Source of the DNA: Ruminiclostridium cellobioparum DSM 1351 = ATCC 15832
GTDB lineage: Bacteria > Bacillota > Clostridia > Acetivibrionales > DSM-1351
NCBI RefSeq assembly: GCF_000621505.1
Contig: NZ_JHYD01000001.1
Location: forward strand, 62,001 to 126,000
Length of the DNA stretch: 64,000 nucleotides
Reading direction: 5' to 3'
Made by a program: the position numbers and the translations under genes
Shown here: one piece after another, positions 19,345 through 29,882 of the stretch
Position numbering within the stretch: the first letter of the stretch is position 1
Layout: every line of letters starts with the position of its first letter
The notes under the pieces: generated by a model
What the model saw: only the letters and a program-made list of their open reading frames with translations
The model's database searches: none
What the model was told of the DNA's origin: nothing

Positions 19345-20895
19345 GTGATCAAACCGGCTTATGAAGTTGAAAGGCTTCTTCAATTCGGTAGAAAGCACGG
19401 CTTAATTGATAAATTGGATATAATAATTGCCAGGAACCAGTTGTTGGATTTATTGCAGTTGGATGAACCCTATTATGGTGAGACGGCAGAGGAAGATTTG
19501 AAGTACCCCACCGAAATATTGGACCGCCTTTTGGACTACGCCGGAGAAAAGGGTCTGTATGACAAAGAGGTGTATGCCTGCAGAGAACTTTTCGACACCA
19601 GGCTGATGGGACTTATTATGCCCAGGGAAGCCGAAATCGTAGCAAAATTCAGCGAATTGGCCGGGAAGGAATCCATTAGAGCAGCAACCGACTATTTTTA
19701 TGACCTCTGTACGGCGTCAAATTACATCCGGACTGCCCAAATCGCTAAAAACATCATGTGGAAGGCCAATTCAAAGTACGGCGACCTGGAGATCACAATA
19801 AACCTCACAAAGCCTGAAAAAGATCCAAAGACCATAGCAATGGAGAGGCTTCAGCCACAGAGCAGTTATCCCAAATGCATGCTTTGTGTGGACAATATAG
19901 GCTATGCAGGCCGCATAAACTTTCCTGCACGGCAGACACACAGGATTATTCCCGTAACCCTCTGCGGGGAACAGTGGTATTTGCAGTATTCCCCTTATGT
20001 CTATTATAATGAGCACTGCATTGTTCTGAGTGAGGACCATGTTCCCATGACCATTTCAAAAAAGACCTTCGGATGGCTTCTGGACTTTGTAAGACAATTC
20101 CCGCATTATCTCTGCGGTTCAAATGCTGACCTGCCCATAGTAGGAGGGTCCATACTGAGCCATAATCACTTCCAGGGCGGGAATTACCTGTTCCCCATGC
20201 AAAAGGCTGCCGTAATAAAGCACTTCCGTTCTGATGAGTATAAGGGTATTGAAATCGGGACAGTCAAATGGCCGCTTTCGGTTGTGCGTGCTGCCTCTGA
20301 CAGTCTGGAGCAGCTTGTGGAATTCGCGGGATATGTACTGGACAGCTGGAGAGAATACAGCGATGAGAGTGCTGACATACTGGCATTCACAGAAGGCGGC
20401 AGCGGCCGGGTGCCTCACAACACCATAACGCCCATAGCCAGAAGGAATGAGGCAGGAAAATATGAAATGGACCTGGTACTGCGGAACAACAGGACCAATG
20501 ATGAGCATCCCGACGGAATATTTCATCCCCATAAGGAAATTCATCACATCAAAAAGGAAAACATCGGCCTGATCGAGGTTATGGGACTTGCAATACTTCC
20601 CGGCAGGCTTAAAGCCGAAATTGAAAAGATCAAGGAAATTCTTTGCGGACATTCGAACATGGTTGATATTTATGACCCGGAGAATTTATTATATAAGCAT
20701 ATGCCATGGGTTGAAGAGTTGGCAGCCAAATACGGAATAAATATGGAGCCCGAACGCGCAGATGAGATATTGAAACTTGAGGTGGGTAAAAAGTTTGAAA
20801 CCTGTCTTGAACATACCGGTGTATTTAAACAAACGGAGGAAGGCCTGGCGGCCTTTGACAGATTTATGAAAGCCATGGGCTGTACGGAATTATAA
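19345..20895 (+). CDS. galT: UDP-glucose-hexose-1-phosphate uridylyltransferase
   Basis: GalT exchanges UMP between UDP-glucose and galactose 1-phosphate in the Leloir pathway. At 516 residues it is the long Firmicute form. The nucleotidyl-accepting His lies in GGSILSHNHFQGGNYLFPM. Other family segments are CMLCVDNIGYAGRINFPAR and GRVPHNTITPIARRN. The start is GTG, with GGTGGAGTTGGA just upstream. It heads the galT-galK-galE run, all in one direction with short gaps (45 and about 125 bp). Confidence 0.95.
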   Translation: MIKPAYEVERLLQFGRKHGLIDKLDIIIARNQLLDLLQLDEPYYGETAEEDLKYPTEILDRLLDYAGEKGLYDKEVYACRELFDTRLMGLIMPREAEIVAKFSELAGKESIRAATDYFYDLCTASNYIRTAQIAKNIMWKANSKYGDLEITINLTKPEKDPKTIAMERLQPQSSYPKCMLCVDNIGYAGRINFPARQTHRIIPVTLCGEQWYLQYSPYVYYNEHCIVLSEDHVPMTISKKTFGWLLDFVRQFPHYLCGSNADLPIVGGSILSHNHFQGGNYLFPMQKAAVIKHFRSDEYKGIEIGTVKWPLSVVRAASDSLEQLVEFAGYVLDSWREYSDESADILAFTEGGSGRVPHNTITPIARRNEAGKYEMDLVLRNNRTNDEHPDGIFHPHKEIHHIKKENIGLIEVMGLAILPGRLKAEIEKIKEILCGHSNMVDIYDPENLLYKHMPWVEELAAKYGINMEPERADEILKLEVGKKFETCLEHTGVFKQTEEGLAAFDRFMKAMGCTEL

Positions 20896-20940
20896 AGCGG
20901 AAAAGGAATTCATTAATATTTTCTGAAAGGAGCATGCGGG

Positions 20941-22134
20941 ATGAGTAAAAATTATGAGGAACTCAAGAAAAAGTTTTGTGAAATATATGGAGGAAGTGAA
21001 GAGGATCTGCGTATTTTTTCCGGTCCTGGAAGAGTAAATCTTATAGGGGAGCATATTGACTACTGCGGCGGTTATGTTTTTCCGGCGGCTCTGAGCCTGG
21101 ATTCCACCGTGGTGGCCAGGGTGAACGGGGATAATGTATTAAGACTCGCGGCTACCGATCTTCCCGACAGGGTGGCGGTTAAGCTGGATGAGCTTGAGAG
21201 TGCCAAAACCTTGAGATGGGGAAATTACCAGGCAGGTGTTGCATATTTCCTTCAAAATGCCGGATACAAGCTTGTGGGAGTGGATATGCTTTTTCATGAC
21301 ACAGTTCCGTTGGGTTCAGGACTGTCCTCATCTGCAGCCATAGAACTTGCTACGGCAATCAGTCTGGTAACTTTGGGCAATGAAGCACATGGTATCACAA
21401 AGCCTGTAGATATGGTGGAGTTGGCCGTACTGGGACAAAAGACCGAAAATGAGTTCTGCGGAGTAAGCTGCGGAATAATGGACCAGTTTGCATCTGCAAT
21501 GGGTAAAAAAGATCATGCCATACTTCTTGACTGTGCCACATTGAAATATGAATATTTGCCTCTGAAACTGGACGGCTGCAAAATAGTCCTGGGAAATACA
21601 AAGAAAAAACGCTCTCTTGGAGAATCTAAATACAACGAAAGAGTCAGTGAATGCGCAGAGGGCTTAAGAATTCTGCAGCAGTACCTCCCAGGGAAAAACA
21701 ATCTATGTGCTGTTACACCTGCGGAATTTGAGCAATACAAGGACAAGATAAAAAATGAGGTTGTCAGAAAAAGAGTAACTCACGTCATATATGAGAATGA
21801 CAGAGTTCTTAAAGCTGTGGACGCACTGAAAAAAAATGATATCAAAGAGCTCGGGAGGCTTCTGATCGAAGCAAATGACTCCATAAGAGATCTGTATGAG
21901 GTAACGGGTAAGGAACTTGATACCATGACCGCCGAAGCCATAAAGGTGGAAGGAGTAATTGGTGCCAGAATGACTGGAGCCGGTTTCGGAGGCTGTACAG
22001 TAAATATAGTGCCCGAAGATAAAGTGCAGTTGTTTATTGAACAGGTAGGGAGGAATTACAGGGAGCAGACAGGCATAACTCCGGAGTTTTATGTCAGTGA
22101 AATAGGCGACGGAGCAAGAGAAATAAAGCTGTAG
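20941..22134 (+). CDS. galK: Galactokinase
   Basis: GalK phosphorylates galactose at C1 with ATP. The 397-residue GHMP kinase shows the galactokinase signature GPGRVNLIGEHIDYCGGYVFP, the ATP loop PLGSGLSSSAAIELA and the C-terminal GARMTGAGFGGCTVNIV. AAAGGAGCATGCGGG precedes the ATG. It is the second gene of the Leloir operon. Confidence 0.96.
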   Translation: MSKNYEELKKKFCEIYGGSEEDLRIFSGPGRVNLIGEHIDYCGGYVFPAALSLDSTVVARVNGDNVLRLAATDLPDRVAVKLDELESAKTLRWGNYQAGVAYFLQNAGYKLVGVDMLFHDTVPLGSGLSSSAAIELATAISLVTLGNEAHGITKPVDMVELAVLGQKTENEFCGVSCGIMDQFASAMGKKDHAILLDCATLKYEYLPLKLDGCKIVLGNTKKKRSLGESKYNERVSECAEGLRILQQYLPGKNNLCAVTPAEFEQYKDKIKNEVVRKRVTHVIYENDRVLKAVDALKKNDIKELGRLLIEANDSIRDLYEVTGKELDTMTAEAIKVEGVIGARMTGAGFGGCTVNIVPEDKVQLFIEQVGRNYREQTGITPEFYVSEIGDGAREIKL

Positions 22135-22259
22135 CCGTAAATAAGCAGCAAAAATGCAGTAAATAAACAGTGAAAATTGTTGTGGAAAATCAAGTGTCAA
22201 TAACTGATATAAATAGCAGTTAATATAAAAAGTATAAGTGAAACGGGAGGTTGGAGTTT

Positions 22260-23246
22260 ATGGCGATTTTAGTGACAGGCGGTGCCGGATATATAGGAAG
22301 CCACACTGTGGCAGAGCTTCTGGATGCCAATGAAGATGTAATAGTATTGGATAATCTGGAGAAGGGTCACAGGGAAGCTGTACTTGGCGGAAAGTTTATT
22401 CAGGCCGATTTAAGAAATATTGATGAAATAAGAAAAGTGTTCAAAGAAAATGAAATCGAAGCTGTAATTCATTTTGCCGCATATATCGAGGTGGGAGAAA
22501 GTGTAGCCAACCCGTTAAAGTATTACAATAACAATGTCATAGCATCTTTGAACCTGTTAACGGTTATGCAGGAAGCAGGAGTGAATAAAATTGTGTTCTC
22601 TTCAACTGCCGCTACCTATGGGGTACCTGAAAATATTCCCATTAAAGAGAGTGATAAGACTGCCCCCATCAACCCATATGGCGAGACCAAGCTGACTGTT
22701 GAAAAAATACTGAAATGGGCCGATGGAGCATATGGAATAAAACATGCGGTGCTGAGATATTTCAATGCCTGCGGTGCGCATGTCAGCGGGAAAATAGGGG
22801 AGGCACATTCACCGGAATCACACCTTATTCCTATAATTCTTCAGGTAGCCCAGGGAAAGAGAGAGGAAATCAAACTGTTTGGTAATGACTATAACACGCC
22901 TGACGGAACCTGTGTAAGAGATTACATCCATGTATCCGACCTTGCCCAGGCACATGTTCTGGCGCTTCAAAATCTCAGAAAGGGCGCCGGCAGTGATGTT
23001 TTCAATCTTGGAAACGGAAAGGGCTTCTCCAACAGAGAGGTAGTCGAAGTTGCAAGGAAGGTTACAGGCAAAACCATAAAGGCCACAGATGCTCCCAGAA
23101 GGCCGGGAGACCCTGATACTCTCGTGGCTTCGGCCGAGAAAGCCATCAATATCCTGGGCTGGAAACCAAAATACAATGATTTGAACAAGATCATTGAAAC
23201 GGCATGGAGCTGGCATTCCTCCCATCCCGACGGGTATGGCGATTAG
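22260..23246 (+). CDS. galE: UDP-glucose 4-epimerase
   Basis: GalE interconverts UDP-galactose and UDP-glucose using bound NAD. The 328 residues show the Rossmann motif [21 protein letters not shown] with the catalytic Ser/Thr, NPYGETK (YxxxK), and [14 protein letters not shown]. The frame opens at a TTG at 22251, but the ATG at 22260 stands nine bases after GGGAGG and begins the domain directly. It completes the Leloir operon, followed by a terminator. Confidence 0.96.
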   Translation: MAILVTGGAGYIGSHTVAELLDANEDVIVLDNLEKGHREAVLGGKFIQADLRNIDEIRKVFKENEIEAVIHFAAYIEVGESVANPLKYYNNNVIASLNLLTVMQEAGVNKIVFSSTAATYGVPENIPIKESDKTAPINPYGETKLTVEKILKWADGAYGIKHAVLRYFNACGAHVSGKIGEAHSPESHLIPIILQVAQGKREEIKLFGNDYNTPDGTCVRDYIHVSDLAQAHVLALQNLRKGAGSDVFNLGNGKGFSNREVVEVARKVTGKTIKATDAPRRPGDPDTLVASAEKAINILGWKPKYNDLNKIIETAWSWHSSHPDGYGD

Positions 23247-23323
23247 CAGCTTGCCTGGGATTGGTTAAATTTAGCTAAATAGTATTAATTTTGATACATC
23301 CAATAAAATGCAATTTTATATGC

Positions 23324-23366
23324 CGGTATGCTTTGGATTAAAAAATCTGAAGCATGCCGTTTTTTT
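23324..23366 (+). terminator. Terminator of the gal operon
   Basis: CGGTATGCTT (23324-23333) pairs with AAGCATGCCG (23350-23359, one G-T pair) and is followed by seven T. Confidence 0.85.
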
Positions 23367-23483
23367 GAGAAATACATTTTCCGTATTATAACAGGACTAT
23401 TGTTGGGATATATACAAAGAATAGTTTTATATTAAATGTAATTGCATGAACAATTTTGCAAAAAGTATAAAGAGGTATGCAGC

Positions 23484-24014
23484 ATGGAGCTTGAATACTA
23501 TTTAAACAAACAGGATTATATTGATTTTAACATTTATCATGTCAATCATTCTGATATAATTAAAAAGTCATTGCTCATTCAAAGATATTTTATACCGATT
23601 ATTTTTATGATTGTTCCTTTTTTAATTGCAGGAGTGACTGATTTGCCGCTATTATATTGGATTTGTGTTTTTATTGTAATTTCTGTAGTCTGGATAGTAT
23701 TCTATCCCAAATACTTTGTGTGGGCTTTTTCAAAAAGAGTATCCAAAATGGTTGATGAGGGTAAAAATAAAGACTTGTTTGGCAAACATCGTGTTACCGT
23801 TAATGAGGAAGGTATTTTGGAGAAAAGTGAAAATGGAGAGAATAAGATTAGTTGGAGCGGGGTCGAGAAGATTGTTTCTTCAAATCAACATATTTTTATT
23901 TATATAGGATCAATCAGTGCCTGTATTATTCCAAAAAGAGCTTTTAAATCAAATGCTGATATGGAATTATTTCATGAATATATAAGCAAGTATATAACTG
24001 GCAAAAGAGATTAA
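23484..24014 (+). CDS. YcxB-like membrane protein
   Basis: The 176-residue protein starts with a short amphipathic region, has two adjacent membrane spans (about residues 34-54 and 57-78) and ends in a soluble YcxB-like C-terminal domain (HRVTVNEEGILEKSENGENKISWSGVEKIV, then IYIGSISACIIPKRAF). The function of the family is not established. The ATG at 23484 is preferred over 23442 because the domain begins there and AGAGG lies upstream. It ends 22 bases before a truncated SecA-like frame. Confidence 0.75.
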   Translation: MELEYYLNKQDYIDFNIYHVNHSDIIKKSLLIQRYFIPIIFMIVPFLIAGVTDLPLLYWICVFIVISVVWIVFYPKYFVWAFSKRVSKMVDEGKNKDLFGKHRVTVNEEGILEKSENGENKISWSGVEKIVSSNQHIFIYIGSISACIIPKRAFKSNADMELFHEYISKYITGKRD

Positions 24015-24036
24015 AGACAAAAATGAAAATCGTTGA

Positions 24037-25596
24037 AGACCGGAGATTGATTATCTCACTGATGAGAACAAAAGGAATGTTTTTCTTACCGATACAGGAA
24101 TAAGCATACTCGAAAGGGAATTGAACTGCGGAAACCTGTACGGGGACAACCTGGAGCTGCTGACATTCATAAACAACCTGCTGCATGCCAAAACTCTTTT
24201 GAAAAGGGATGTTGACTATATCGTCAGGGACAACAGGATAGAGATAGTAGATGAATTCACCGGAAGAGTTGCCGACCGCAGAAAGTGGCATGTTGGCCTG
24301 CAGATGGCGGTAGAGGCTCTGGAGGGAATCAGTTATACACCGAACAGCAGGATTCTTGGCAGGATCACTATACAGAATTTTATCAGTCTTTATCCTGAAA
24401 TGGCCGGTATGACTGCAACGGCCCAGTCCTCGGAGGAGGAATTCCTGGATGCCTATAACCGGAGGGTTTATGTAGTTAAACCGGACAAAAAATGTATACG
24501 GCTGGATTATCCCGATGAGATATTTACTCATAAAGCAGCCAGGGACAGAGCCATAATAAAAGAAATTTTGGAAGTTCATAAGTCAGGCCGTCCCATACTT
24601 ATAGGAACCTCAAGCATAGAGGAGTCCGAGAGCCTCGCAGAAAGGCTGCAGAACTGCCGGATTGACTGTGCGGTGCTCAACGCCAGGAACGATGCTGAGG
24701 AGGCTGAAATAATAGCAAATGCCGGAAAATTGGGTGCAGTCACCGTTTCAACAAATATGGCCGGAAGAGGTGTGGACATAAAATTGGGAGATGGCTGTCC
24801 GGCATCTGCGGAAACCGACAGGGTTCTTGCTCTAGGCGGCCTATATGTGATAGGTACAAACAAAAACGAGTGTATCAGGATTGATAAGCAGCTGAGAGGG
24901 CGTGCAGGCCGGCAGGGGGACCCCGGGGCTTCCAGGTTTTTTATCAGCCTTGAGGACGAGCTCCTCAACAGGTTTGAGATTCGTAAGCTGCTGCCAAAAA
25001 AATATCTGGGCTACAGACAGGAGGAGAAAATTGAGGACAGCAAGCTGAACTCATTAATAAATCATATCCAGAGGGTAGTTGACGGCCAGAACTTTGATGC
25101 CAGAAAAACCCTTGGGAAATATTCCCTACTGTTGGAATACCAGAGAAGACTGTTGACAAAAAAACGGGATGAAATACTGTATATGAAGGCAGCGCCCCTG
25201 CTGCCGGCAAGCAGACCTGAACTATACAGGGAATTGTGCGGGCAGTATGGTGCCGGGAAGGTCGATGCTGTTGGGAAAAGGGCAGCCATTCACTTTATTG
25301 ATGAATGCTGGTATACTTTTCTGGAATACTGTGAAAGTGTACAGGAGGGTATTCACCTGGTAGGAGCCACCAGAAAGGTCCCTCTGGATGAATACCGGAA
25401 GTTGGTTATACAGGAGTTTGACTCTCTTATGAACAGGCTGGAGGATGACTTGCTGCAGGAGCTGGAGCAGACGGATTTCGGCGTAAGTGAGGCTGATTTT
25501 GCCGCAAGAGGGTACAGTACTCCGGCTGCCACCTGGACATATATGATAAATGACAATATTAAAGTAAAGAGGTTTTCATTATTCGGAATAAATTAA
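24037..25596 (+). pseudogene. SecA-like ATPase lacking the N-terminal motor domain
   Basis: From 24037 the frame reads as SecA sequence (IDYLTDENKRNVFLTDTG...), but the preceding codon is a TGA (24034-24036), so roughly the first 350 residues of a SecA are absent: Walker A, Walker B and most of the preprotein cross-linking domain. What remains is intact over more than 500 codons: VDEFTGRVADRR, EMAGMTATAQSSEEEF, the NBD2 motifs VTVSTNMAGRGVDIKLG and IDKQLRGRAGRQGDPGASRFF, then the scaffold and wing domains. The zinc-binding SEC-C tail is missing. The first usable start is TTG 24121, with AAAGGG only two bases away. It is either a remnant of a second SecA or a repurposed fragment. Confidence 0.75.
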
Positions 25597-25611
25597 AACA
25601 GGAGGTCCAAT

Positions 25612-26598
25612 ATGCTGGAATTATTGAAAAACAAGCCTGATTTTGTAGTTGAGGCACAAAAGGCGCGGTTCAGGCCCAACCTGGCAGTACAGGTGCTGAT
25701 ATTCATTGCGGTATTTGTTGTTACACAGATTGCGGCCGGTCTGCCGGTAGCAATCGGGGCAGTTATAAAAGTTGTTACCGATATCTCAAGCGGGAGGACT
25801 GATTTCACAAATCCGGCCGACAGCATGAATTATGCGCGGGAAATGATGAGCGTGAATTGGTTCAGCCTTTTAACACTTTTCTGTACAATTATCGTGACAA
25901 TATTGGTCATAGTCTACTGCAGATTTATAGAAAAGCGCAGCCTTTATTCGATGGGTTTTGTAAAGAGGAAAGCTGTTTTCAATTACCTGCTGGGGCTGGT
26001 CATCGGTGCGGTGATGTTCGGTGCTGGAGTCCTGATTTGCTGGCTTACCGGAGCACTTGTCTTTAATGGGGTGATTTTAGGCAACAGCCTTGGACTTGTC
26101 TTTGCTTTTTTCCTGGCTTTCCTTTTCCAGGGAATGAGCGAAGAGGTTATGCTGAGAGGCTATTTTATGGTTTCCATAGCGGCAAAGAAAACGGTTGTGG
26201 TTGCAATACTGCTGAATTCCATACTGTTTGCCCTGATGCATATTTTAAACAATGGAATATCACTGCTGCCTGTTATAAACCTTACGCTGTTTGGCATATT
26301 TGCTTCGGTCTACATGCTCCGTATAGGAAATATATGGGGAGTCTGTGCAATACATTCCATGTGGAATTTCGTACAGGGAAACATTTTTGGAATTGCAGTC
26401 AGCGGTATAAATATAAAGGCCTCGGTTTTTTCCTTTGTGCCGGCGGTAACAGGCACCTTGATCAACGGAGGAGCTTTCGGGCTGGAGGGCGGACTCGGAG
26501 TTACAATAGTACTGTTGGCTGCCATCATAATTACGCTTTTGGCCGGGGCTGGGAAAAATCAAAGAAGCTCTGATATTATGTCGGAAAGTCAAATTTAA
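25612..26598 (+). CDS. CPBP-family intramembrane glutamic/metallo protease
   Basis: This 328-residue polytopic membrane protein has the CPBP (Rce1/ABI) motifs in order: EEVMLRGYFM, FALMHILNN and HSMWNF, all within the last third, and about eight hydrophobic spans. Family members act in membrane-protein processing, bacteriocin self-immunity or prenyl-protein cleavage. It follows the SecA-like fragment by 15 bases behind a strong AGGAGGTCC, so the two are probably cotranscribed. The substrate is unknown. Confidence 0.9.
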   Translation: MLELLKNKPDFVVEAQKARFRPNLAVQVLIFIAVFVVTQIAAGLPVAIGAVIKVVTDISSGRTDFTNPADSMNYAREMMSVNWFSLLTLFCTIIVTILVIVYCRFIEKRSLYSMGFVKRKAVFNYLLGLVIGAVMFGAGVLICWLTGALVFNGVILGNSLGLVFAFFLAFLFQGMSEEVMLRGYFMVSIAAKKTVVVAILLNSILFALMHILNNGISLLPVINLTLFGIFASVYMLRIGNIWGVCAIHSMWNFVQGNIFGIAVSGINIKASVFSFVPAVTGTLINGGAFGLEGGLGVTIVLLAAIIITLLAGAGKNQRSSDIMSESQI

Positions 26599-26623
26599 CA
26601 TTTCAATAAAAAGCTATAAATTA

Positions 26624-27445
26624 CTATACGCAAAGCTGACTTGCATGCTTTAAGCCTGCAAGTCTTTTTTTGTAATCCGACGGTGTAATGCCGTAAGATT
26701 GCAGAAAAGCCCTGTTGAAGGTACGGTAATTTCCGAAGCCCGACATGAAGGCAATATCAGTAAGGTCTGATTTGCCGCTTGAAATCAGCTGAGCGGCATG
26801 GCGGGAACGCAGGGCGTTCATATAGCTGTTAAAGCCGCAGCCCAGATATGAATTAAAAAACTTGGAAAGATAGTCCTTGTTGTACCCGAAATGCCTGGCA
26901 AGAGTTTCTATGGACAGGGAATTCAAATAATTCTGCTGCAAATAAACCAGAATTTTTCTTGCAAGGTCGGTACTGCTTACCGCCGGTTTATCAATAAGCT
27001 CCACACAATCACACAGGAGACCCAGTATATAGTAAGCCGCACCCTTGCTGACCAGTTCGTTGGAGGAATCCCGGGCCTGGAGCAGTTTTTCCATTACGTT
27101 GAATATGTTTTTGGTGTTTTCGCAGCTCTCGATAAAGGAGCTGGAAAAGACCTTGGAACGAATAGCTGCTATGTAGCTGTTGACCAGCTCCACAGGTATT
27201 ATCATGACTATGGAATCCGAATTTTCAATATTTGTATAGGAATGTATGTCATAACTGTTTGCAACTGAAATGCAGCCCCCGGTCATAGCCTTGATCTGGC
27301 CGTTGATGTTGATGTTCATTTTACCGCTGACGACATATACCAATTCAATATTGGAATGAAAATGGGGCTCGCAGTAATTATCCATGACTCTGAAAATGTG
27401 AATTTTACTATCCGATTCCCTGGATATTTCAAAATAAGCACTCAT
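26624..27445 (-). CDS. AraC-family transcriptional regulator, divergent from oxidoreductase operon
   Basis: The 273-residue protein has a cupin domain (EPHFHSNIELVYVVSGKMNININGQ) and a C-terminal AraC DNA-binding domain (LARHFGYNKDYLSKFFNSYLGCGFNSYMNALR, then DIAFMSGFGNYRTFNRAFLQSYGITPSDYKK). It is divergent from the four-gene oxidoreductase/isomerase operon, with about 250 bp between start codons, and is its likely regulator. The ligand is unknown, probably a sugar or glycoside. Confidence 0.9.
   Translation of the reverse strand: MSAYFEISRESDSKIHIFRVMDNYCEPHFHSNIELVYVVSGKMNININGQIKAMTGGCISVANSYDIHSYTNIENSDSIVMIIPVELVNSYIAAIRSKVFSSSFIESCENTKNIFNVMEKLLQARDSSNELVSKGAAYYILGLLCDCVELIDKPAVSSTDLARKILVYLQQNYLNSLSIETLARHFGYNKDYLSKFFNSYLGCGFNSYMNALRSRHAAQLISSGKSDLTDIAFMSGFGNYRTFNRAFLQSYGITPSDYKKRLAGLKHASQLCV
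26638..26671 (+). terminator. Terminator of the CPBP protease transcript
   Basis: GACTTGCA (26638-26645) pairs with TGCAAGTC (26657-26664), followed by seven T. It lies inside the 3' end of the convergent AraC gene. Confidence 0.75.
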
Positions 27446-27695
27446 AGATCAACCTCTTAAAAATTCTGTATAAACATCAGTTTTTGTCTAGTATTATAGA
27501 GTAATTTACTTTTGATATTATCAAAAGCATATTATCATTGTCAATATAATATATCATCATAAAACATCATTATAATACATTATTATGATACATCACTGCG
27601 AGCAGGAGACAATTTCAATTCAGTGTACTGAAGCGGGCAAAACACAGGTGTTTTTATTACTTTTTAGCGTGAGGAGCACGCAGACGGAGGATAGT

Positions 27696-28778
27696 ATGGC
27701 AAATTTAAAAGCAGGAATAATTGGTTGCGGCGGAATTGCAAACGGAAAGCAGATGCCCAGTGTAAAAAAGACAGGTCTGGTTGATTTGGCGGCTTTTTGT
27801 GATATCGTTCCCGAAAAGGCTGAAAAGGCTGCAAAAGAGTATGGTACAAAAGACGCAAAAACTTATGGCGATTACAGGGAATTGCTCAAGGACAGCAGCA
27901 TTGAAATCGTATACGTGTGTACACCAAACCGTTCACACAGCGAAATAACGGTAGCCGCCCTCAACGCAGGCAAACATGTCATGTGTGAGAAACCCATGGC
28001 CATAAATTCAGCCGAAGCCCAAAAAATGGTGGACGCTGCAAAAGCCAATAACAAAGTGCTGACCATCGGCTATCAGAACCGTTTCCGTTCGGATTCCAGA
28101 TACCTGAAGGCAGAATGCAAAAATGGTGTCCTCGGGGAAATTTACATGGCAAAGGCAAGGGCTATCAGACGCAGAGCTGTTCCCACCTGGGGAGTTTTCC
28201 TAAATGAATATGAGCAGGGCGGAGGTCCCCTCATAGATATCGGAACACATGCACTTGACCTTACATTGTGGATGATGGATAACTACAAGCCCAAATATGC
28301 CGTAGGAACTACATACCACAAGCTGAACAGTCAAAAGAATACCGGTAATATCTGGGGCGACTGGAATACTGAAGAGTTTACAGTAGAGGACAGTGCCTTT
28401 GGCTTTGTTGTCATGGAAAATGGTGCCACGATCCTACTTGAGTCCAGCTGGGCACTGAATTCCCTGGAGAATCTGGAGGCCGCAACCATACTGTGCGGTA
28501 CCCAAGCGGGAGCAGATATGCTTGACGGACTCAGGATCAACGGTGTAAAAAACGGCAATCAATATGTTCTCAAACCCGATTTTAATGCCGGAGGAGTCGC
28601 CTTCTTCGAAGGAGGGGAGCAAAAGCCTGAAGTACTTGAACAGCTGTGCTTTATCAATGCGGTTCTGGGCAAGGGCGAACTTACCGTAACCCCCGAACAG
28701 GCCCTGGTGGTCACTCAGATTCTTGAGGCCATATATGAATCTGCCAGCACCGGCAAACCGGTGTACTTTAATGACTAG
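27696..28778 (+). CDS. Gfo/Idh/MocA-family oxidoreductase 1
   Basis: This 360-residue NAD(P)-dependent dehydrogenase has the Rossmann GIIGCGGIANGKQMP, the catalytic-lysine motif CEKPMAINSAEA and GGGPLIDIGTHALDLTLWMM from the substrate domain. Such enzymes oxidise sugars, inositols or glycosides. The long open frame begins at 27585, but the ATG at 27696 with ACGGAGG five bases upstream is the credible start. It is first in a four-gene operon with a second oxidoreductase and two TIM-barrel isomerase-like proteins. Confidence 0.92.
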   Translation: MANLKAGIIGCGGIANGKQMPSVKKTGLVDLAAFCDIVPEKAEKAAKEYGTKDAKTYGDYRELLKDSSIEIVYVCTPNRSHSEITVAALNAGKHVMCEKPMAINSAEAQKMVDAAKANNKVLTIGYQNRFRSDSRYLKAECKNGVLGEIYMAKARAIRRRAVPTWGVFLNEYEQGGGPLIDIGTHALDLTLWMMDNYKPKYAVGTTYHKLNSQKNTGNIWGDWNTEEFTVEDSAFGFVVMENGATILLESSWALNSLENLEAATILCGTQAGADMLDGLRINGVKNGNQYVLKPDFNAGGVAFFEGGEQKPEVLEQLCFINAVLGKGELTVTPEQALVVTQILEAIYESASTGKPVYFND

Positions 28779-28827
28779 GAAATCAAAATTATATATCAAA
28801 ATTTGACTGATATTTGGAGGAGATTGT

Positions 28828-29796
28828 ATGAAACTGGGAGTTTTTACCGTTTTATTGGGTGATCAGAGTCTGGAGCAGACCCTGGAATATTTGAAATGTA
28901 TCGGAGTAGATGCAGTGGAAATCGGCTGCGGAGGCTACCCGGGAACCGCACACTGCAATGCCGTTGAGTTTATAAAGAATAAGAGTCTTATAAAAGAGTT
29001 CAAGGACACCCTTGACAAATATGAAATGACTCTGAGCGCATTGTCGGTGCATGGCAACCCGGTACATCCCCAGAAGGAAATAGCACAGAAATTCCACAGG
29101 GAATATGAGGCGGCGGTGCAGCTGGCTGGAGAATTGGGGATGGACAGGGTTGTAACCTTCTCAGGCTGTCCCGGGGACAGCGAAAATTCGAAATATCCGA
29201 ATTGGGTGACCTGCGCCTGGCCAGATGATTTTCAGGAAATTCTGAAATGGCAGTGGAATGAGGTCCTTATACCATATTGGCAGAAGACTGCCGAGTTTAC
29301 AAAAAAATACGGTGTGGACAAAATAGCCTTTGAAATGCATCCGGGCTTCTGCCTGTACAATCCCGACACGGTTCTCAGGCTGAGAGCGGCGGTGGGTGAT
29401 ATAATCGGAGCAAATTTTGATCCGTCGCACCTGTTCTGGCAGGGTATTGATCCCGTGGCGGCAATAAGGGAACTGAAGGGAGCAATATATCACTTCCATG
29501 CAAAGGATACCAAAATTGACGTTTATAATACGAGCAGGAACGGGGTCCTGGACTCCAAACACTTTGGAAAAGAAAATGAAAGGTCCTGGATATTCAGAAC
29601 TGTGGGCTATGGCCACGGGGAAGAGGTCTGGAGGGCAATTTGCAGTGAGCTGAGACTTGCAGGGTACAACCATGTTATGTCCATTGAACATGAAGACAGC
29701 CTCATGACTTCGAAGGAAGGACTTGAGAAAGCAGTTGCTTTCCTGAAAAGAGTGATGTTGTTCGAAGAAAAGCCGACCGGCATGTGGTGGGCATAA
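28828..29796 (+). CDS. Sugar phosphate isomerase/epimerase-like TIM-barrel protein 1
   Basis: This 322-residue AP-endonuclease-2-type TIM barrel (xylose-isomerase-like) has metal-binding segments AFEMHPGFCLYNPD, GANFDPSHLFWQGIDP, YHFHAKDTK and SIEHEDSLM. Relatives include IolE/IolI and subunits of 3-keto-glycoside-processing enzymes. It starts 49 bases after oxidoreductase 1 behind TTGGAGGAG. The substrate is not identifiable; a 3-keto sugar or inositol derivative is plausible from context. Confidence 0.9.
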   Translation: MKLGVFTVLLGDQSLEQTLEYLKCIGVDAVEIGCGGYPGTAHCNAVEFIKNKSLIKEFKDTLDKYEMTLSALSVHGNPVHPQKEIAQKFHREYEAAVQLAGELGMDRVVTFSGCPGDSENSKYPNWVTCAWPDDFQEILKWQWNEVLIPYWQKTAEFTKKYGVDKIAFEMHPGFCLYNPDTVLRLRAAVGDIIGANFDPSHLFWQGIDPVAAIRELKGAIYHFHAKDTKIDVYNTSRNGVLDSKHFGKENERSWIFRTVGYGHGEEVWRAICSELRLAGYNHVMSIEHEDSLMTSKEGLEKAVAFLKRVMLFEEKPTGMWWA

Positions 29797-29882
29797 ACAC
29801 ACCGGATGCGAAGGAGGATTCTTCATTAATATTTTATGGCCGCTGTGCGGCTCAAAGCCATAATACGGCTTGGGAGGTCAAT

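Noticed and set aside
24023-24120. An alternative frame starting MKIVEDRRL before the SecA-like fragment
   Set aside because: It is short and unlike SecA; the SecA-like similarity is in the other frame, which is closed upstream by a TGA.
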